From Candidatus Lernaella stagnicola (lineage in GTDB: Bacteria; Lernaellota; Lernaellaia; Lernaellales; Lernaellaceae), in assembly GCA_030765525.1 (NCBI GenBank), contig JAVCCK010000010.1:496001-560000 (forward strand): a stretch of DNA of 64,000 nucleotides, written 5' to 3'. The notes below the pieces were generated by a model that saw only the letters and a program-made list of their open reading frames with translations, was not told where the DNA came from and ran no database searches. Position numbers and translations under genes: made by a program. Every line of letters starts with the position of its first letter. Positions within the stretch are counted from its first letter, which is position 1. This document shows, one piece after another, positions 8,012 through 17,346 of the stretch.

Positions 8012-9793
8012 GTGTTGCGAGACATAGGGCGACGCGCGGCAATCATCCTGGCCATTCTGGCGGCCCTGACCGTCACGGGGGGGTGTACGCCGAACAAGCC
8101 GCCGGAGTTGCGCAACGTGGTATTCGTCTCCCTCGACACTGTCCGCGCCGACCACTTGAGCTGTTATGGCTACCAACGCGCGACCAGCCCGCACATCGAT
8201 GCGCTCGCCGCCGAGGGCATGTTGTTCGAAAACGCCATGGCGCAATCGTCATGGACGACGCCGTCGCATGCCTCGTTGTTTACGGGCTTGCTCAGTTCGG
8301 CCCATGGCGCGGCGCAACTCAATCAGCCGATCAAAAAGGAAGTACCGGTGCTCGCGGAGTACCTGCAGGACGCCGGCTTTCAAACCGGGGGCTTCGTAAC
8401 CCACCTGTTCGTTGGCGACTACCTCGGCTTTGATCGCGGCTTCGATTCATTTTGGTACGAACAAACACCGCGCGCCAAAGGCCCGGTGGACGCCGCGCTC
8501 ACCTGGCTTGAGGGGCGTAACGAGAAACCGTTCTTCTTGTTCCTGCACCTGTTTGATCCCCATCACCCCTATGCGCCGCCCGACAAATACGTGCGCCAAT
8601 ACGAGGGTGATTGCCGCCGCGAACCGGGCAATATGGCCTCCTTGGGCAAGTTGTTTGACCGCGATGCGACGGGCCGGGACCAGTTGCTGGCCTGCCTCAT
8701 CCGTCGTTACGATGACGAAATCCACTACGCCGACGAACAACTCGGGCGGCTGTTCGCGTACCTGAAAGAGAAAGCGTTGTGGGACCAAACGCTGGTCGTG
8801 TTCCTCTCCGACCACGGCGAGGAATTCCTCGACCACGGCAGCGTGCTGCACGCCATCACCCTGTATCAGGAACAACTACACGTCCCGCTGATCCTGGCCG
8901 GCGGGCCCCCGGGGCTGCTGCAAGCGGGGTCCCGTGTCAAAGGGCGCGTCGCGCTCTACGACATCATGCCCACGTTGTTGGACTTGTTCGACATTAAGCC
9001 CAAGGCGACGATGACCGCCCAAACGCTCCTGCCGCACCTGCGCGGAAAAACCCAGCCCGACCGCGACGTCATCGCCGAGACCAACGATGTCGGGCCCGAC
9101 CGCATGACTCTGTTGTCCGGTCCGGCGAAATACCTTTATGCGCCCGATGCCCACGTGTTCCAGCAACATATGTCGGCGGAGTTTTATGACCTCGCCGGCG
9201 ACCCGGGTGAAAAACATAACTTGCTGGATGAGCGGCCCCAAGAGGCCGCGCGCGTGCGGGCGCGGATGATCGAGCAGGGGCGCTACGCGACTCGCCAGGC
9301 GTGGCGGATCATGTGGGGCGGCGCCGGCAGCGAGAGAGCCGTGCGCGGCAGGTTGCAAACCGAGGGACGTTTCACCCACGCCTTCAAGTATCTCGGCTTC
9401 ACACGGTTCGACGAAATCCCCGAAGACCTGCCGATCGATCAAGCATTGCGCCAAGCCGATTATCAAATCCACCGCGCGAGCCGGGTCATCAGTTTCAGCG
9501 CGGCCGACCACATTGTGGCCAACGGGTTTGCCGCCGTGCTTGCCCAAGCCGACGCCCCGCTGACCCTGACCGTCGACTGGCGAACTGAAACCGGCGACGG
9601 CAAACGCGAAACGCTCACGATAGCCGGCACGCCGACCCGTGATAAGCCTCTATTGGCCGCCGGCGGGCTCGTGCGCATCTTCACCGAAGATATCCTCACT
9701 TTTCCCGAAGCGCCGCCCGAACTCGAGATCAGCCGAAAAGAAAAATTGCCTGCGCCGCTGAAACAGAAATTGCGCACGCTGGGCTATTTCTAG
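8012..9793 (+). CDS. Sulfatase-fold lipoprotein with Thr at the nucleophile position
   Basis: 593 residues. A GTG start sits six bases after a CGGAGG ribosome site. The lipobox TVTGGC places the lipidated Cys at 25. The alkaline phosphatase/sulfatase fold shows a first metal Asp in FVSLDTVRADHL, the nucleophile segment SWTTPSHASLFTG and the metal pair in FLSDHGEEFLDHG. Active sulfatases have Cys or Ser as C/S-x-P-S-R; here the aligned residue is Thr (T-T-P-S-H). Thr is the nucleophile in related phosphodiesterases and phosphoethanolamine transferases, so a phosphatase or transferase role is as likely as sulfatase. The C-terminus ends LRTLGYF, usual for this subgroup. A GT-C-like gene follows 10 bases later. 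Confidence 0.82.
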   Translation: MLRDIGRRAAIILAILAALTVTGGCTPNKPPELRNVVFVSLDTVRADHLSCYGYQRATSPHIDALAAEGMLFENAMAQSSWTTPSHASLFTGLLSSAHGAAQLNQPIKKEVPVLAEYLQDAGFQTGGFVTHLFVGDYLGFDRGFDSFWYEQTPRAKGPVDAALTWLEGRNEKPFFLFLHLFDPHHPYAPPDKYVRQYEGDCRREPGNMASLGKLFDRDATGRDQLLACLIRRYDDEIHYADEQLGRLFAYLKEKALWDQTLVVFLSDHGEEFLDHGSVLHAITLYQEQLHVPLILAGGPPGLLQAGSRVKGRVALYDIMPTLLDLFDIKPKATMTAQTLLPHLRGKTQPDRDVIAETNDVGPDRMTLLSGPAKYLYAPDAHVFQQHMSAEFYDLAGDPGEKHNLLDERPQEAARVRARMIEQGRYATRQAWRIMWGGAGSERAVRGRLQTEGRFTHAFKYLGFTRFDEIPEDLPIDQALRQADYQIHRASRVISFSAADHIVANGFAAVLAQADAPLTLTVDWRTETGDGKRETLTIAGTPTRDKPLLAAGGLVRIFTEDILTFPEAPPELEISRKEKLPAPLKQKLRTLGYF

Positions 9794-9803
9794 CGGAGAG
9801 GTT

Positions 9804-11567
9804 ATGAACAAACGCCGCCTCGCCATCGCCGTCTCCGGAGTCGTCCTGGGCGTTGCCGGATACTGGCTGCTGGATCGATGGTGGGGACCCTTCGCCGCGG
9901 CGCGCGTCTACGAAGCGCCGGAGCATTCCGTCTGGCGGGCCGTCATTTCCTTGGGGCATTGGCTGTGGTACGCGGCGCTGATCGCGGCGAGCCTCGGCGC
10001 CGGCGCCGCCATCGCGTTTTGGCCCGGCCGTGGGAAGACGATCGCGGGAGAAAAACACGCCTGGCGGTGGGTCGCGGCGTTGGCTGTATTTGCGGCTGCG
10101 GCCGTCCTGCTGATACGGGCCGGAGCGTTGGGCGGCGCGCCCCTCTTTGACGACGAAATGATCTACCGCTTCCAGGCGCAGACGATCACCATGGGCCGAC
10201 TGACCGCCGATCCGCCGCCGGATGCCGAACGCTTCAAGCACATTTTCCTCGGCGTTTGGAAGGGGCGCTGGTTTGGGCAGTACAGCTTCGGCCACCCTGC
10301 GCTTTTGGCCCTTGGCGAGCTTCTGGGTCGGCCGGGTGTGGTAGGCGCAGCGGAAACAGCGCTGATGGTCCTGCTGTTGTTTTTGCTGGCCGACCGACTC
10401 TTCGACCGCCGCGCCGCGTTGTTAACCGCTTTCCTGGCCGCGGTTTCACCCTTTTTGCTGTGCACCGGCGCGACGCTCTTGTCGCAGAACTCCGCCACGC
10501 CGCTGGTGCTGCTGGGTATTCTGTTTACTTTGCGCGCGGCCGAGCATGGGCGCTTTGGCGACACCTTGGTTGCGGCGCTGGCATTAGGCGGCGCGTTTTG
10601 GTGCCGGCAAATGGAACCCGCCGTATTCGCCTTCGGCCCCCTCGTACTGCTGGCAATTCGCTTGATTCGCGGCAGGCGGCGGCTGCCGATTCTGGCCGGC
10701 GGATTGCTCGGCTCGCTGCTGGCAATCGGCCCACTCTTGTTGCTGCAGCGGTATCTGTGGGGCGACGCCTTCTGGACAAATTACCAAGCGTACTGGTGGG
10801 GCGTGCAGAAACTTCGCATCACCTCGCCCTTTGGTTTCGGCCTTGCGCCGCTGGCCAATCACACGCCCGCCAAGGGCTTGTTGTACACGCTGCGTAACTG
10901 GGTTCACCTTGATGTGTTCCTGCTCGGCCTGCCCGGCGCAACGATTCTGGCCGCCGTCGGCTTCGCAGCCCATCGCAAGCAGAGCGAAGCGGTGGCCGTG
11001 TTCGCCGGCGTCGTACTCAGTTTTGTCATGTTGTTCTTTTATTTTTGGCCCAGCCTCGCCGACACTGGCCCGCAGCTCTACCACACCGCCGGAGCCGTGT
11101 TGCTGCCCTTCGTTGCCGCCGGGCTGATCCGATGGCTCGACTCCGCCAAAGTGCCGGCGCTTGCCGCCGCGACCATCTTGTTGGTGGCCGGCGCGACCTT
11201 CTGGCCGGTGCAACTGCAAGCCCTGCACCGCGCCTCGCAAGGCGCCACGGAATTGCAGCGCTTGGTCGCCGCGCGCGATATTCACCACGCCATCGTCTTC
11301 GCCCGGGCACGGCCCTGGCCGACCGGGTACGCCGTCTCACCGGTCAATTCGCTGCCGGCGCCGCGGCCCGACTTTTCCGACGACGTGCTTTTCGCGCGCA
11401 CCGGCGGCACGCCGGTCAACCGCGCTTTCGCTGAAAAGCATTTCCCGGATCGAGCGCTGTATTACCTGCAATTTATCGACGGCAAAATCGCCTTGCTGCC
11501 ACTCGACGAATACACCGGTCGGCAAAGCCTGCTCGAAGCGGCCGTGCCGCGCGATATCTCGAAGTGA
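9804..11567 (+). CDS. GT-C-type membrane glycosyltransferase
   Basis: 587 residues with about 11 predicted membrane segments (first at 7-25, others through about 480). The loop after the N-terminal helices holds FDDEMIYRF, the acidic motif typical of the GT39/ArnT-like GT-C superfamily, which uses polyprenyl-phosphate sugars as donors on the periplasmic side. About 90 C-terminal residues appear soluble. The ribosome site GGAGAGG precedes the ATG. It lies between two sulfatase-fold lipoproteins on the same strand, suggesting joint work on a surface glycan. Donor and acceptor are unknown. Confidence 0.78.
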   Translation: MNKRRLAIAVSGVVLGVAGYWLLDRWWGPFAAARVYEAPEHSVWRAVISLGHWLWYAALIAASLGAGAAIAFWPGRGKTIAGEKHAWRWVAALAVFAAAAVLLIRAGALGGAPLFDDEMIYRFQAQTITMGRLTADPPPDAERFKHIFLGVWKGRWFGQYSFGHPALLALGELLGRPGVVGAAETALMVLLLFLLADRLFDRRAALLTAFLAAVSPFLLCTGATLLSQNSATPLVLLGILFTLRAAEHGRFGDTLVAALALGGAFWCRQMEPAVFAFGPLVLLAIRLIRGRRRLPILAGGLLGSLLAIGPLLLLQRYLWGDAFWTNYQAYWWGVQKLRITSPFGFGLAPLANHTPAKGLLYTLRNWVHLDVFLLGLPGATILAAVGFAAHRKQSEAVAVFAGVVLSFVMLFFYFWPSLADTGPQLYHTAGAVLLPFVAAGLIRWLDSAKVPALAAATILLVAGATFWPVQLQALHRASQGATELQRLVAARDIHHAIVFARARPWPTGYAVSPVNSLPAPRPDFSDDVLFARTGGTPVNRAFAEKHFPDRALYYLQFIDGKIALLPLDEYTGRQSLLEAAVPRDISK

Positions 11568-11628
11568 CCACCGCCCTTTTGCGCGGTTGATAAGCGGTGT
11601 AAAAAAGCCGGAAGGAAAAGGAGACGAG

Positions 11629-13398
11629 TTGCGCCGTATCTTCGCCACTTTGGTCATGTTGAGCCTCGTGTTTTGCTTCGCCTGCGACGCGAAACGATAC
11701 CGGCCCACCAAACTGCCCCCGGCGCGAAACGCCGTGCTGATCAGCATCGACATGCTGCGCGCCGACCACCTGGGCACGTACGGGTATTCCAAACCGACCT
11801 CACCCAACCTCGACAAGCTGGCGAAAGAGGCCATTCGTTTCGACCGGGCCTATAGCAGTTCAAACTGGACCCTGCCCGGGCACGCGGGCATGCTCACCGG
11901 CCGCATGTCATCCTGGCACGGCGGCATTCAGCTACACGACGCCATTCGCGAATCGGTGCCCCTGGTTTCCCAGGTCCTGCAAGCGCGCGGCGTGAGAACG
12001 GCGGCGCTGACAAGCCATATTTACGTATCCCCGCGCTATGGATTCGAGCGTGGCTTCGACTACTTCGAGTTCGAGCAAAATCGCGCCGCGCCGGTCATCA
12101 CCGACAAGGCTGTGGCATGGCTGGAAACGCAGGGCGACGAACCCTTCTTCCTGTTCTTGCATTACTTCGACGTACATAACCCCTTCGGCCAAGGGGGCGC
12201 GCCCGTAGGACGTTTTACCAGCGATCCGGAATGCCGCGGCCCCGTCACCGTGCACGAGGCCGTCGCCGCCGCCTACCAGGAAAACTGGGACGCCTTCGAT
12301 TGCATCACCGCCTTGTACGATGCCGATATTGCGCTGGTCGACCGCGAATTGGGCCGGTTGTTCGAATACCTGAAGCACCGCGGATTGCTGGAGGAAACCC
12401 TGCTGATCGTCACGTCGGATCACGGCGAACTACTCGGCAAGGGAGAGGGCGTTACCCACGGCCTGACGCTGCGCGAACCGGAAATCCGCGTGCCGCTCTT
12501 GATTCGTTTCCCCGGCGCCGCGGCGGGCAACACGGCCGTGCCGCACTTGGTCAGCAACATCCAACTGACGCCGACTATTCTCGAATCGATGGGCGCGCCC
12601 GCCTTCGACACCGACCTGCCGAGTCTCTTTCCGCTTTTGGCCGGCGGTGCGCCTCCCACGTGGCTGGGCGTCGAAACCGACAGCATTCGGTATCAACAAA
12701 TCGGCATCGTGGGCGAGCGTTACAAGCTGATTCTGCCGCCCACCTACCACATCATGGACACCCGCCTGGCGCCGATGCTGATCGATATCAAAGGTTCGGA
12801 AGAAGAAAACCTGTGGGAGAAGCACCCCGAGCGCGTGCGCGACATGCTGGGCCGGGCCGAACAAAGCGGCTGGTACGGCCGCGGCACCTGCCACGAGTTC
12901 GTGCATCGTTTCGGGCCGGACGTGGGGCCGGTGAAGCTGCGTTTTTCGTTTCCCGAGGATCGTCCGCCGGTGTATGTGCGGCCGTGGCGGCGTGCGGTGC
13001 AGGTCAAGCCGGGCGGCTTCTTCGACGTTTGGCCGCATTTGCGACGGTCTCCCGGCACGATCGAGTTGCGCCTGAAACCCGGCGAGCACCCCATGGGCAT
13101 CGTGTTCGTCATGCCCGAAGGCGTGCAGGCGCGGGCGGAAGTGTTCTTCTCGGGCGCTCAACGTCCGGCCGTATTGTGGGGCGAGGAGAAAACGGAGTGG
13201 GACGGCGCCTCGAAAGGGCTACCCACCGAGGCGGGTGCGTGGCAGGCCGTCACCCGGCCCGATGGGGCTTTCATACAGGCGCGCAGCTACCGCGTGCTGG
13301 ATCTCGAACGACCCAACGGCGGGCGTTCGGGCGTGCCGGTCGATTTGACCAACGACGAGGAACGCGACCTGCGCACCCTCGGCTATCTGGGGATGTGA
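11629..13398 (+). CDS. Second sulfatase-fold lipoprotein with Thr at the nucleophile position
   Basis: 589 residues from a TTG start with AAGGAG five bases upstream; the frame continues further upstream inside the previous gene but is not coding there. The signal peptide ends in CFAC (Cys19), a weak lipobox. Metal Asp in LISIDMLRADHLG, nucleophile segment WTLPGHAGMLTG with Thr at the formylglycine position, and VTSDHGELLGKG for the second metal site. The C-terminus LRTLGYLGM repeats the ending of the first paralogue. The C-terminal 150 residues form a beta-rich domain. Its stop codon directly abuts the stop codon of the convergent gene, leaving no intergenic base. Confidence 0.8.
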   Translation: MRRIFATLVMLSLVFCFACDAKRYRPTKLPPARNAVLISIDMLRADHLGTYGYSKPTSPNLDKLAKEAIRFDRAYSSSNWTLPGHAGMLTGRMSSWHGGIQLHDAIRESVPLVSQVLQARGVRTAALTSHIYVSPRYGFERGFDYFEFEQNRAAPVITDKAVAWLETQGDEPFFLFLHYFDVHNPFGQGGAPVGRFTSDPECRGPVTVHEAVAAAYQENWDAFDCITALYDADIALVDRELGRLFEYLKHRGLLEETLLIVTSDHGELLGKGEGVTHGLTLREPEIRVPLLIRFPGAAAGNTAVPHLVSNIQLTPTILESMGAPAFDTDLPSLFPLLAGGAPPTWLGVETDSIRYQQIGIVGERYKLILPPTYHIMDTRLAPMLIDIKGSEEENLWEKHPERVRDMLGRAEQSGWYGRGTCHEFVHRFGPDVGPVKLRFSFPEDRPPVYVRPWRRAVQVKPGGFFDVWPHLRRSPGTIELRLKPGEHPMGIVFVMPEGVQARAEVFFSGAQRPAVLWGEEKTEWDGASKGLPTEAGAWQAVTRPDGAFIQARSYRVLDLERPNGGRSGVPVDLTNDEERDLRTLGYLGM

Positions 13399-14457
13399 TT
13401 AAATCTGCGACTCTTCGTAGAACGCCCGGCCTTCAATCTTTTTTCCGCCTCGCGTGCCGCTGACGAACGCTCCACCTTCGTAGATGGTTTCGTTCACTTC
13501 CATGTTCTCGCGGTCGGCGGTGACGGTCAGCGACGCGTCCAACTCGGAAATATCGATCCGCCAAACGGTCGCCCGGCGGCGGCCGGTGGCCTCGCTTTTC
13601 CACTCGCTCAGCGTCTGCGCGGTGCAGCTCAGGCTGGGCCGGTGCGTGCCGTCGGGCAGCACGGCGTCGCAATCGACATGCATCGTGTTGTCCTTGCGCA
13701 CGAAGGCGAAAACCATGGCCTTGGTTCCGTCGGTCAGGTGAATCGAAAACCAGTGCCAACTGCGCAGTTTGCCGTAATTCCACAGCCCCCATTGGTGGTC
13801 CATCCATCCCAGGCCATGTAGGACCCGGCGCTTGTCGCCGACGGCCACCGAGCCGTCCACGCGCATGGCCGGGATCAGGTAATACTCGCTGCGCCCGGTT
13901 TCGCCCATCGAGATCGTGCCGTCGCCGCTCACGGCAATCGGTGGCTGGATCGCCGTAAGGCGCAGTTTCATCTGCGCGGGTTCGCCCTCGAGTTCGAACT
14001 CATAATCCAGCCGACCGCGCTCGAGTTGCCGAATCGTTGCCACGCCCTTGGATGACGCCGACAGGGCTTTCCGGTCCACCTCGGTGTCGGTTTCTTTGTA
14101 GTACGGAATGAAAACGTCGTCGTCCGGCGAGTACAGCATGCCGTAGAACTGGTTGTCGGACAGGATCGCGAACATGAACGACCACCGTCGCCCCTCGGTG
14201 TCGAGGGTATGGGCGTTGAAATACCACCAGCCCAAGACATTGCGAAAATGGATGCCCGCAAAATTGAAGGCGGCGAGGTTTTTCACCGGTATGTTCTCGG
14301 GGTTCACTTCCGGCGCGTCGACGGGTGGCATGAGTTGCTCGTAAGCGCGGCGGTCGGCGCTTGCATCGGGCGGCGTGTAAGATGGCGGGCTCTTCTTTTC
14401 GCATGCCGCCATGACCAGCATGATCGCGAGCAACACGTAGGGCAGGCCTTTTCGCAT
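13399..14457 (-). CDS. CrtC/AttH-like lipocalin-fold lipoprotein
   Basis: 352 residues with signal peptide and lipobox VMAAC (Cys19). The body carries signature stretches of the CrtC (carotenoid 1,2-hydratase)/AttH family: GWWYFNAHTL, YYLIPAMRVDGSVAV, LGWMDHQWG and SWHWFSIHLTDGTKA. The family forms two consecutive lipocalin-like barrels. True carotenoid hydratases occur with carotenoid genes, which are absent here, so the substrate is unknown. The lipid anchor suggests a periplasmic or outer-membrane place. The stop of the upstream GT-C-like gene directly abuts this ATG, so they form one transcription unit. Confidence 0.78.
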   Translation of the reverse strand: MRKGLPYVLLAIMLVMAACEKKSPPSYTPPDASADRRAYEQLMPPVDAPEVNPENIPVKNLAAFNFAGIHFRNVLGWWYFNAHTLDTEGRRWSFMFAILSDNQFYGMLYSPDDDVFIPYYKETDTEVDRKALSASSKGVATIRQLERGRLDYEFELEGEPAQMKLRLTAIQPPIAVSGDGTISMGETGRSEYYLIPAMRVDGSVAVGDKRRVLHGLGWMDHQWGLWNYGKLRSWHWFSIHLTDGTKAMVFAFVRKDNTMHVDCDAVLPDGTHRPSLSCTAQTLSEWKSEATGRRRATVWRIDISELDASLTVTADRENMEVNETIYEGGAFVSGTRGGKKIEGRAFYEESQI

Positions 14458-16044
14458 CTAATACCCCGGCGGTTTGTAGCGCCGTCCCGCTCCGAAGGGG
14501 AAGAAGCGGTCGGTTAGCGGGTCGATTTCTTCCGGCGGTACCACGACACGCACGCGTTCGTTCCGGCGCGCGTCGAGGTTCACTTGACGCAGGGTCGTAA
14601 GAACGATGCCGTAGGTCAAGTCGCCGTAGCGGATCGGATTGCGCTTCAGCATCGGATCGTAAAACGGCTCGACGGCCAACCGCCGCATCAAGCCGCCGCT
14701 GGCGACGAACTCCGTGCGGTCGTTGCAGTGCAGCACTAGCAGGCGATCGGTGAGTTCTGGGCGGTAGAATTTGACCGCGGTGTCCAAGGCGTGATCGTGC
14801 GGCCGGGCGCAATAATAGAGCACGGTGCCCGGCTCGGCATCCCCGTGGTCGCGCGCGATATTGTCGGCGGTTTGTTGCAACGACTCAGCCCGCCGCGTTT
14901 GCCAACGCGAGAAATTCCAGCCCAACACGGCGCTGTTAACGGCAAGCAGAATCGCCAATCCGGCAAGCAACAACCGTGCGACACGCCCTGGACGACCCGC
15001 CAAACCCGCCGCCGCGGCCAGCAACAACCCGGCGCCGAATCCGCCGAGATAGAAAAAGCGTAGCGGAAACCATAGCGCCATAACCGGGTTCTTCAGGTTT
15101 ACGGCCATCGGCGCCATCGCCAAAACGAAAAGCGCCAAGCCCATCAGCGCCAGGCGTGGTGCGCCCGTGCGGCGACCCCAGATGAGCAGCGCGAGGATCC
15201 CCACCGCCAACGGCGGCAGCAACCATGGCAACACGGGGAAGTAGTCGGCAATGAGTTTGGGGATCACCGGCAAAATAACGTCGAGCGGCGGCGCGCCGGG
15301 CAGCGGGTCGTATCCGCCGAAGCCGCCCAAAAACAACCAACGCCACACGAAATACAAGGACGCCGCCAGCACCCAAGGCCAAGCGGTCAGCAGCGTAAGA
15401 CCGGCGGCGCGTCGGCGGCTTTCGCCGCGTTGCCGATGGAAAGAGAAAGCAAGAGGAAATACCAGCAGCGCCACGACGATTTGATTTTCCTTGCACAACA
15501 TGGCCGCGAGCGCCGCGAGCAGCGAGGCGGTCAGCCACAATCGGCGGCGGCCGTCCATCCACCGCCAAAACGCGATCAGCGAGACAACCAGAAAGAAGGC
15601 GCCAAGCACGTCGGGCGTGTTGAACACAAAATGCGCCCCCATGGTCGTCGCGGGAGAAACGGCAAACAGCGCCGCCGTCCAAAACGCCACGGGAATCGAG
15701 CCGAACCAACGCCGCCCAAGTTCGAACAGCAAGCATGTCGTGGCGGCTACGAGCGCTAAATTCACCGCGAGATAGCCCACGGCATGCGCGCCGAACAGCC
15801 CATACAAAGGCTTGAAGAAGAAGTAGAACGCCGGTCGGTAGTACAAACCGAACCACAAATCCTGGGTGAAAAACGCCCAAACCGGCGCGCCGGCGCGGGC
15901 CAGATGCAGATAGAAATAATCGTCCAGGTAGAAATCGCCCCACAAAATCGCGCCCTGCGTCAGCAAGGCGGCTAACGCCAACGCCGCGCGATAAGCGTTC
16001 AAACCGGAATCTTTTAGGGGCGCTGCGGTGCTATGTTCCGACAC
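14458..16044 (-). CDS. GT-C-like polytopic membrane protein
   Basis: 528 residues with about 10 membrane helices up to residue about 370, then a soluble periplasmic-looking tail of about 150 residues. The first loop contains FYLDDYFYLH, an acidic pair at the place of the GT-C catalytic motif, and LYYRPAFYFFFKPLYGLFG, a common next segment in such proteins. Likely a lipid-linked sugar transferase. It overlaps nothing but abuts the next minus-strand gene with no gap. Donor and acceptor unknown. Confidence 0.7.
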   Translation of the reverse strand: MSEHSTAAPLKDSGLNAYRAALALAALLTQGAILWGDFYLDDYFYLHLARAGAPVWAFFTQDLWFGLYYRPAFYFFFKPLYGLFGAHAVGYLAVNLALVAATTCLLFELGRRWFGSIPVAFWTAALFAVSPATTMGAHFVFNTPDVLGAFFLVVSLIAFWRWMDGRRRLWLTASLLAALAAMLCKENQIVVALLVFPLAFSFHRQRGESRRRAAGLTLLTAWPWVLAASLYFVWRWLFLGGFGGYDPLPGAPPLDVILPVIPKLIADYFPVLPWLLPPLAVGILALLIWGRRTGAPRLALMGLALFVLAMAPMAVNLKNPVMALWFPLRFFYLGGFGAGLLLAAAAGLAGRPGRVARLLLAGLAILLAVNSAVLGWNFSRWQTRRAESLQQTADNIARDHGDAEPGTVLYYCARPHDHALDTAVKFYRPELTDRLLVLHCNDRTEFVASGGLMRRLAVEPFYDPMLKRNPIRYGDLTYGIVLTTLRQVNLDARRNERVRVVVPPEEIDPLTDRFFPFGAGRRYKPPGY

Positions 16045-16206
16045 GATTGCATCCGTTTGTTGCTAAGAGGAAGTCGTCGGCCAGCTTACGTAGCCGGTCG
16101 ATTTCTGTCAACGAATCGCCGCCGCGTCCGCCGTCGGACGATCGATCCTGGCAATAACCGCGCGATTGTATTACAAGTTTAATACCGACAAAGGTGGGGG
16201 ATTCGC

Positions 16207-17346
16207 TTGGACGGCATCTACTTGGACTACAACGCCACGACGCCCATTGCGCCCGAAGTGCGCGAAGCGATGCAACCCTATCTGGAAAACCACTTCGGAA
16301 ACCCATCCTCTACGCACTCCTACGGACGCGCGGCGCAGGCCGGCATCGCCAAAGCCCGCAACCAGATGGCGCTGCTGCTGGGGGCTTCGCCCGAGGAGAT
16401 CGTCTTCACCAGCGGCGGCACCGAGGCGAACAACCTGGCGATCCGCGGCGCGGCCGTGGCGTTGCGCGACAAGGGCCGGCATTTGGTTACGACGACCGTC
16501 GAGCATCCGGCCGTCACGCAAGTGATGGCGCATCTGGAGAGCGAGGGGTGGGACGTAAGTTACGTGCCGGTCGACGAGCGCGGGCAGGTGGACCCCGAGG
16601 CGGTCGAGGCCGCGCTGCGTCCGGACACGGTGCTGGTGTCGGTCATGCACGCCAATAACGAGTTGGGTACGATCATGCCCGTGGCCGACATCGCCGCCCG
16701 CGCTCACGCCAAGGGCGTGCTGGTCCATACCGATGCGGCGCAATCGGTCGGGAAAATCCCGGCGCGCGTGTGGGATTTGGGCGTCGATTTGCTCTCGGTC
16801 GCCGGGCACAAGTTCTACGCGCCCAAGGGCGTGGGTGCGCTGTTCGTCAAGCGCGGCACGCCGCTGGCTCCGGTGTTGTTCGGCGCGGCGCAGGAAGAGG
16901 GACGGCGGCCGGGCACGGAAAACACGCCGTATCTGGTCGGCCTGGGCCGGGCGGCGGAATTGGCGATACGCGAGCAGAAAAAACTCGCGCCGCAATGGGC
17001 CGCTTTGCGGGATCGTCTGCAGGACGAACTTGTCTCGTCCTTACCGGCGGATCAGGTACGCGTAAACGGCGATTTGGAACACCACCTGCCCAACACGTTG
17101 AGCATCAGCTTCCGCGGTATACAGGGCGACGCCCTGCTCAACGGGTTGCCGGAGATCGCCGCAAGCACCGGTGCCGCCTGCCACGCGGACGCGGTATCGC
17201 TATCGACGGTGCTCGAAGCAATCGATTTACCGCTGGAATTCGCGAAGGGCACAGTACGGTTGTCCATCGGGCGATATACGACGGCAGAGGACGTGGATCG
17301 CGCGGCGAAATTAATCGTCGCCAAAGTCAAGGAAATGAGGCGATAG
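16207..17346 (+). CDS. Cysteine desulfurase, NifS/IscS family
   Basis: 379 residues. PLP-dependent removal of sulfur from cysteine, yielding alanine and a persulfide for Fe-S clusters or thiolated tRNA. PLP is held by K202 in SVAGHKFYAPKG, with H100 (TTTVEHPAV) and D176 (VHTDAAQS); the sulfur-accepting Cys is C325 in TGAACHAD. The N-terminus YLDYNATTP is canonical. TTG start, preceded by a GGTGGGGG purine stretch. No iscU, iscR or other Fe-S gene is nearby; the stop codon directly abuts the ATG of a giant membrane protein, an unexpected partner. Confidence 0.92.
   Translation: MDGIYLDYNATTPIAPEVREAMQPYLENHFGNPSSTHSYGRAAQAGIAKARNQMALLLGASPEEIVFTSGGTEANNLAIRGAAVALRDKGRHLVTTTVEHPAVTQVMAHLESEGWDVSYVPVDERGQVDPEAVEAALRPDTVLVSVMHANNELGTIMPVADIAARAHAKGVLVHTDAAQSVGKIPARVWDLGVDLLSVAGHKFYAPKGVGALFVKRGTPLAPVLFGAAQEEGRRPGTENTPYLVGLGRAAELAIREQKKLAPQWAALRDRLQDELVSSLPADQVRVNGDLEHHLPNTLSISFRGIQGDALLNGLPEIAASTGAACHADAVSLSTVLEAIDLPLEFAKGTVRLSIGRYTTAEDVDRAAKLIVAKVKEMRR

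Noticed and set aside
8012-9793. Active sulfatase annotation
   Set aside because: Thr occupies the position that must be Cys or Ser for formylglycine formation, so the call was kept to sulfatase-fold lipoprotein.
12231-13463. 410-codon Arg-rich plus-strand open frame
   Set aside because: Shifted frame of the second sulfatase-fold gene; very Arg/Pro-rich and without motif.
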